DNA from: an uncultured Alphaproteobacteria bacterium
GTDB lineage: Bacteria; Pseudomonadota; Alphaproteobacteria; RF32; CAG-239
Direction of reading: 5' to 3'
DNA length: 6,936 nt
Assembly: GCA_944391355.1 (NCBI GenBank)
Contig: CALXTG010000161.1
Coordinates: forward strand, 1-6,936
The translations under genes were made by a program, and so were the position numbers. Below the pieces are notes generated by a model that saw only the letters and a program-made list of their open reading frames with translations, ran no database searches and was not told the DNA's origin. Below are positions 5,160 through 6,936 of the stretch, piece after piece (positions within the stretch are counted from its first letter, which is position 1; each line of letters starts with the position of its first letter).

Positions 5160-5570
5160 ATGATAGAAGAAAATGAACTTCAAGTCAGTCAGACGGACGG
5201 TATTGTTATTTCTGCCGGGCCGGTTTTGGTGGACGAAGACAATCATGATAATTTCTTATGGGGATATTATTTTTGTATCGAAAATAATTCGCAGAATAAA
5301 ATCAGCGTGGTCGGTAAAAACTGGAATATTACCGATGATCGCGGGAATCTTTTTTCTGACAACAGTGATGGTTTTAAAGGCGAGATTCCCGAGCTTGAAC
5401 CCGGCGAATATTTTGAATTTACGTCAACGGCGCCTTTGTCTTCTCCCTATGCGGTATTTTACGGCAGCTGCCGGATTAAGACCGAAGGGCAGGATAAGTT
5501 AAAGGAAGTTAAAATTCCGACTTTTGCCATGACGGCGCCCAAAGTTCCGACAAGCGTGACGGTAAATTAG
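5160..5570 (+). CDS. apaG: ApaG-domain protein (Co2+/Mg2+ efflux-type annotation)
   Basis: 136-residue cytoplasmic protein with the ApaG beta-sandwich fold over most of its length. Matches to E. coli ApaG (125 residues) include WGYYFCIENNSQNKISVVG (strand pair), KNWNITDDRGN, PELEPGEYFEFTS and the final IPTFAMTAP. The family is often labelled a cobalt/magnesium efflux protein from E. coli and Salmonella genetics, but its biochemical role is unsettled. The same fold occurs in eukaryotic F-box proteins and polymerase-interacting proteins. The usual GxGxxG loop here reads SDGFKG (69-74), so its first glycine is missing. The N-terminal ~15 residues are acidic and not conserved. The gene appears to be transcribed alone. 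Its stop codon overlaps the stop of the convergent lipoprotein gene by 4 bp, with no terminator between them. Confidence 0.88.
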   Translation: MIEENELQVSQTDGIVISAGPVLVDEDNHDNFLWGYYFCIENNSQNKISVVGKNWNITDDRGNLFSDNSDGFKGEIPELEPGEYFEFTSTAPLSSPYAVFYGSCRIKTEGQDKLKEVKIPTFAMTAPKVPTSVTVN

Positions 5571-6181
5571 TCGTAAGTTTGAATATAGTTATTGTTTTTA
5601 ACGTACATATTCAGGTATTGGCGGATGTTTTTATCCATTTTGCGGTTAAATTCATCAAATAATTTAAGCACCATTCCGTTCCAGTATTTTTCTTTTTCGG
5701 CAATATCGGTGTTGGCCGGAATGTAGAGTTCGCGCCAGGCAACAACCTCGGTTTCGGCTTTGGCCATGCTTTGGGTATCGTAAACCCGGACGATGACGTC
5801 TAAAGTTGCCCGATACTTAAGGCGGTCAGGAGTGAAAATGTCTTCCGATATTTCGATTTCTTCGGTGACGCTGGCATCTTTAATGATATATTCCGCGGTT
5901 TTGTCGCTGCCGTAATCGGCGGCTTCCAAGCGGTCGCGCCCCCAGAGACGCGCGGTCTTTTCAATTGAAATCGGAAACAGATGCTCAACATTAGGGCGGG
6001 TAAAGGAAGGGGTGAATTCGGAAATGATTTCAACTTTTTTCACATCAAGTTCAATTTTCGGGTCGGCGTCATAACGGGGTTCATTATAGCTTCTGATTTC
6101 TTTGCCGCTTTTTAAACCGGCACAGCCGGCCAGAGCAGCCGTGAACAATACGGTGATAAAAATTCTTTTTATATTAGTCAT
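5567..6181 (-). CDS. Lipoprotein of unknown function, alphaproteobacterial type
   Basis: 204 residues. Residues 1-19 are a lipoprotein signal peptide with a clear lipobox, Leu-Ala-Gly-Cys20. Ala at position 2 after cleavage favours the outer membrane in the Gram-negative sorting rule. The mature part has a conserved-looking core: ELDVKKVEII, RPNVEHLFPISIEKTARLWG and AEYIIKDASVTEE (about 44-108), then strands YRATLDVIVRVYDT and a helical tail (AEKEKYWNGMVLKLFDEFNRKMDKNIRQYL, about 161-190). From memory this resembles small lipoproteins annotated as hypothetical in Rhodospirillales-like genomes; I know no assigned function. I prefer the ATG at 6181 over a TTG 15 bases upstream because it gives a standard 20-residue signal peptide; neither has a good Shine-Dalgarno sequence. 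It follows hslO after 89 bp and may be co-transcribed with it. Confidence 0.85.
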   Translation of the reverse strand: MTNIKRIFITVLFTAALAGCAGLKSGKEIRSYNEPRYDADPKIELDVKKVEIISEFTPSFTRPNVEHLFPISIEKTARLWGRDRLEAADYGSDKTAEYIIKDASVTEEIEISEDIFTPDRLKYRATLDVIVRVYDTQSMAKAETEVVAWRELYIPANTDIAEKEKYWNGMVLKLFDEFNRKMDKNIRQYLNMYVKNNNYIQTYD

Positions 6182-6207
6182 TTCCGTAACTTTCAAAATT
6201 TAAGGCA

Positions 6208-6231
6208 ACAGGCCGGAAATCTCCGACCTGT
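6208..6231. terminator. Inverted repeat between hslO and the lipoprotein gene
   Basis: 6208-6217 pairs with 6222-6231 around a 4-base loop: ten pairs with one G-U wobble on the minus strand (a C-A mismatch on the plus strand). On the plus strand it is followed by TTTTTATAA, but no plus-strand gene reads into it. On the minus strand, the direction of hslO, the following sequence TTGCCTTAAATTTT is a poor U-tract. It may be a weak terminator or attenuating hairpin between hslO and the lipoprotein gene. Confidence 0.45.
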
Positions 6232-6270
6232 TTTTATAATAGGGGCTATAAATTAAAATAAGGTAAACGC

Positions 6271-6936
6271 CTATTGTTTAAGGACTTCGCCTTTGTCAAA
6301 GCTGTATTTTTCCGAACAAAAGCTGCATTCGGCAGTAATTTTGTTCTTTTCGACCATGCTCTCAATTTCTTCCGGCGAGAAGCCGCTGAGGGTGTTCAGA
6401 AGTTTTTCGCGGCTGCAGCGGCAGCCGAAACTGTAGTCAATGCTTTTGCTGATGACCAGATTGTTGGCATGGAAAAGGCGATGCAAAAGTTCGGCAGAGG
6501 AAAGTTCGGCATCAAAGATTTCATCTTCGCGCAGACTTTCGGCGAAGACTTTGGCTTCTTCCCACTGGGCGTTAAGGTCATCGCCTTCCTGGATTTTTCC
6601 GCCGATTTCGGGCAGCTTTTGCAACATCAGCCCGGCAGCCTGCCAGCTTTGCGAATCGCCTTCGGGAGCTTTAAGATACAGTTGCAGCCAGGTATCAATC
6701 TGTTCAGATTGTTTGAAGTAACGCAGAGCAAGTTCGCTCATGGTCTTGCCTTGTAAATCTACGACACCTTGGTAAAGTTCGGTGTCAGGCCCCTGATCGA
6801 CGGTGAAAGCGAGGTGGCCTTCGCCCATCAGGTGAGGCGCGGGCTCAATTTGTCCGTCGGTTTTGCGCAGCTGCTGCGAATGTGCCAGGCGCTGCTCGTC
6901 AAAACGGGCATAAGCGCGGATTTTCCCTTCGGAAGT
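6271..6936 (-). CDS. hslO: Redox-regulated chaperone Hsp33 (5' end beyond the window)
   Basis: Cytoplasmic holdase chaperone, inactive when reduced and zinc-bound and activated by oxidation plus unfolding. The 221 residues present read through to the window edge without a stop, so roughly the first quarter of a protein of about 290 residues is missing. The fragment begins in the conserved core (TSEGKIRAYARFDE, then LMGEGHLAFTVDQG), followed by the helical linker. The redox switch is intact: Cys-Arg-Cys (fragment residues 172 and 174 in FGCRCSREK) and Cys-Ser-Phe-Cys (204 and 207), the CxC...CxxC pattern that binds zinc. The C-terminus is short (YSFDKGEVLKQ). An in-frame ATG at 6828 is internal, since homologous sequence continues upstream of it. 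Confidence 0.96.
   Translation of the reverse strand, partial: TSEGKIRAYARFDEQRLAHSQQLRKTDGQIEPAPHLMGEGHLAFTVDQGPDTELYQGVVDLQGKTMSELALRYFKQSEQIDTWLQLYLKAPEGDSQSWQAAGLMLQKLPEIGGKIQEGDDLNAQWEEAKVFAESLREDEIFDAELSSAELLHRLFHANNLVISKSIDYSFGCRCSREKLLNTLSGFSPEEIESMVEKNKITAECSFCSEKYSFDKGEVLKQ

Noticed and set aside
6274..6756. Plus-strand 160-codon reading frame opposite hslO
   Set aside because: It is antisense to conserved Hsp33 coding sequence and shows only a composition-driven Phe/Ala pattern.
1..6936. CRISPR array, insertion sequence or prophage
   Set aside because: No regularly spaced repeats, transposase, integrase or phage genes are present; the only repeats are the two palindromic elements, the flagellin units and the apaG-upstream pair.

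Overview
The window looks like a low- to mid-GC alphaproteobacterium. The evidence is the flagellin ends, which match the short flagellins I know from Rhodospirillum/Azospirillum-type bacteria, a CdnL/CarD regulator, a lipoprotein type I associate with Rhodospirillales-like genomes, and an alphaproteobacterial-style palindromic repeat whose translation reads WIPAFAGMT. The lineage is inferred from protein resemblance alone. It could be a host-associated member of the group, but nothing here proves that.

Layout. 1-82: a structured palindromic repeat, cut by the window edge. 135-2345 (-): a 736-residue flagellin. Its first ~100 and last ~158 residues form an ordinary short flagellin. About 475 residues of predicted right-handed parallel beta-helix are inserted between them, inside the N-terminal D1 region. 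2367-2450: a second copy of the palindromic repeat, in the flagellin leader. 2451-2652: a divergent promoter region serving the flagellin (-) and thyA (+). 2653-3471 (+): thymidylate synthase. 3471-3502: a bidirectional terminator shared with the convergent 3504-4184 (-) exported ankyrin-repeat protein. 4371-4877 (+): CdnL/CarD-family RNA polymerase-binding regulator. 4878-5159: a gene-free stretch with a perfect TATAAT, a nested hairpin, a strong terminator and a tandem 12-bp repeat. 5160-5570 (+): ApaG-domain protein. 5567-6181 (-): lipoprotein of unknown function, overlapping apaG tail-to-tail by 4 bp. 6208-6231: inverted repeat. 6271-6936 (-): the C-terminal three quarters of the redox chaperone Hsp33 (hslO), running off the right edge.

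The genes do not form one pathway. Most are housekeeping genes (thyA, cdnL, apaG, hslO) with their own promoters and terminators. The exception is the flagellin. A filament built from it would display a beta-helix on every such subunit, at an unusual insertion point, and the gene is bracketed by two same-orientation copies of the palindromic repeat. This is the most distinctive feature of the window.
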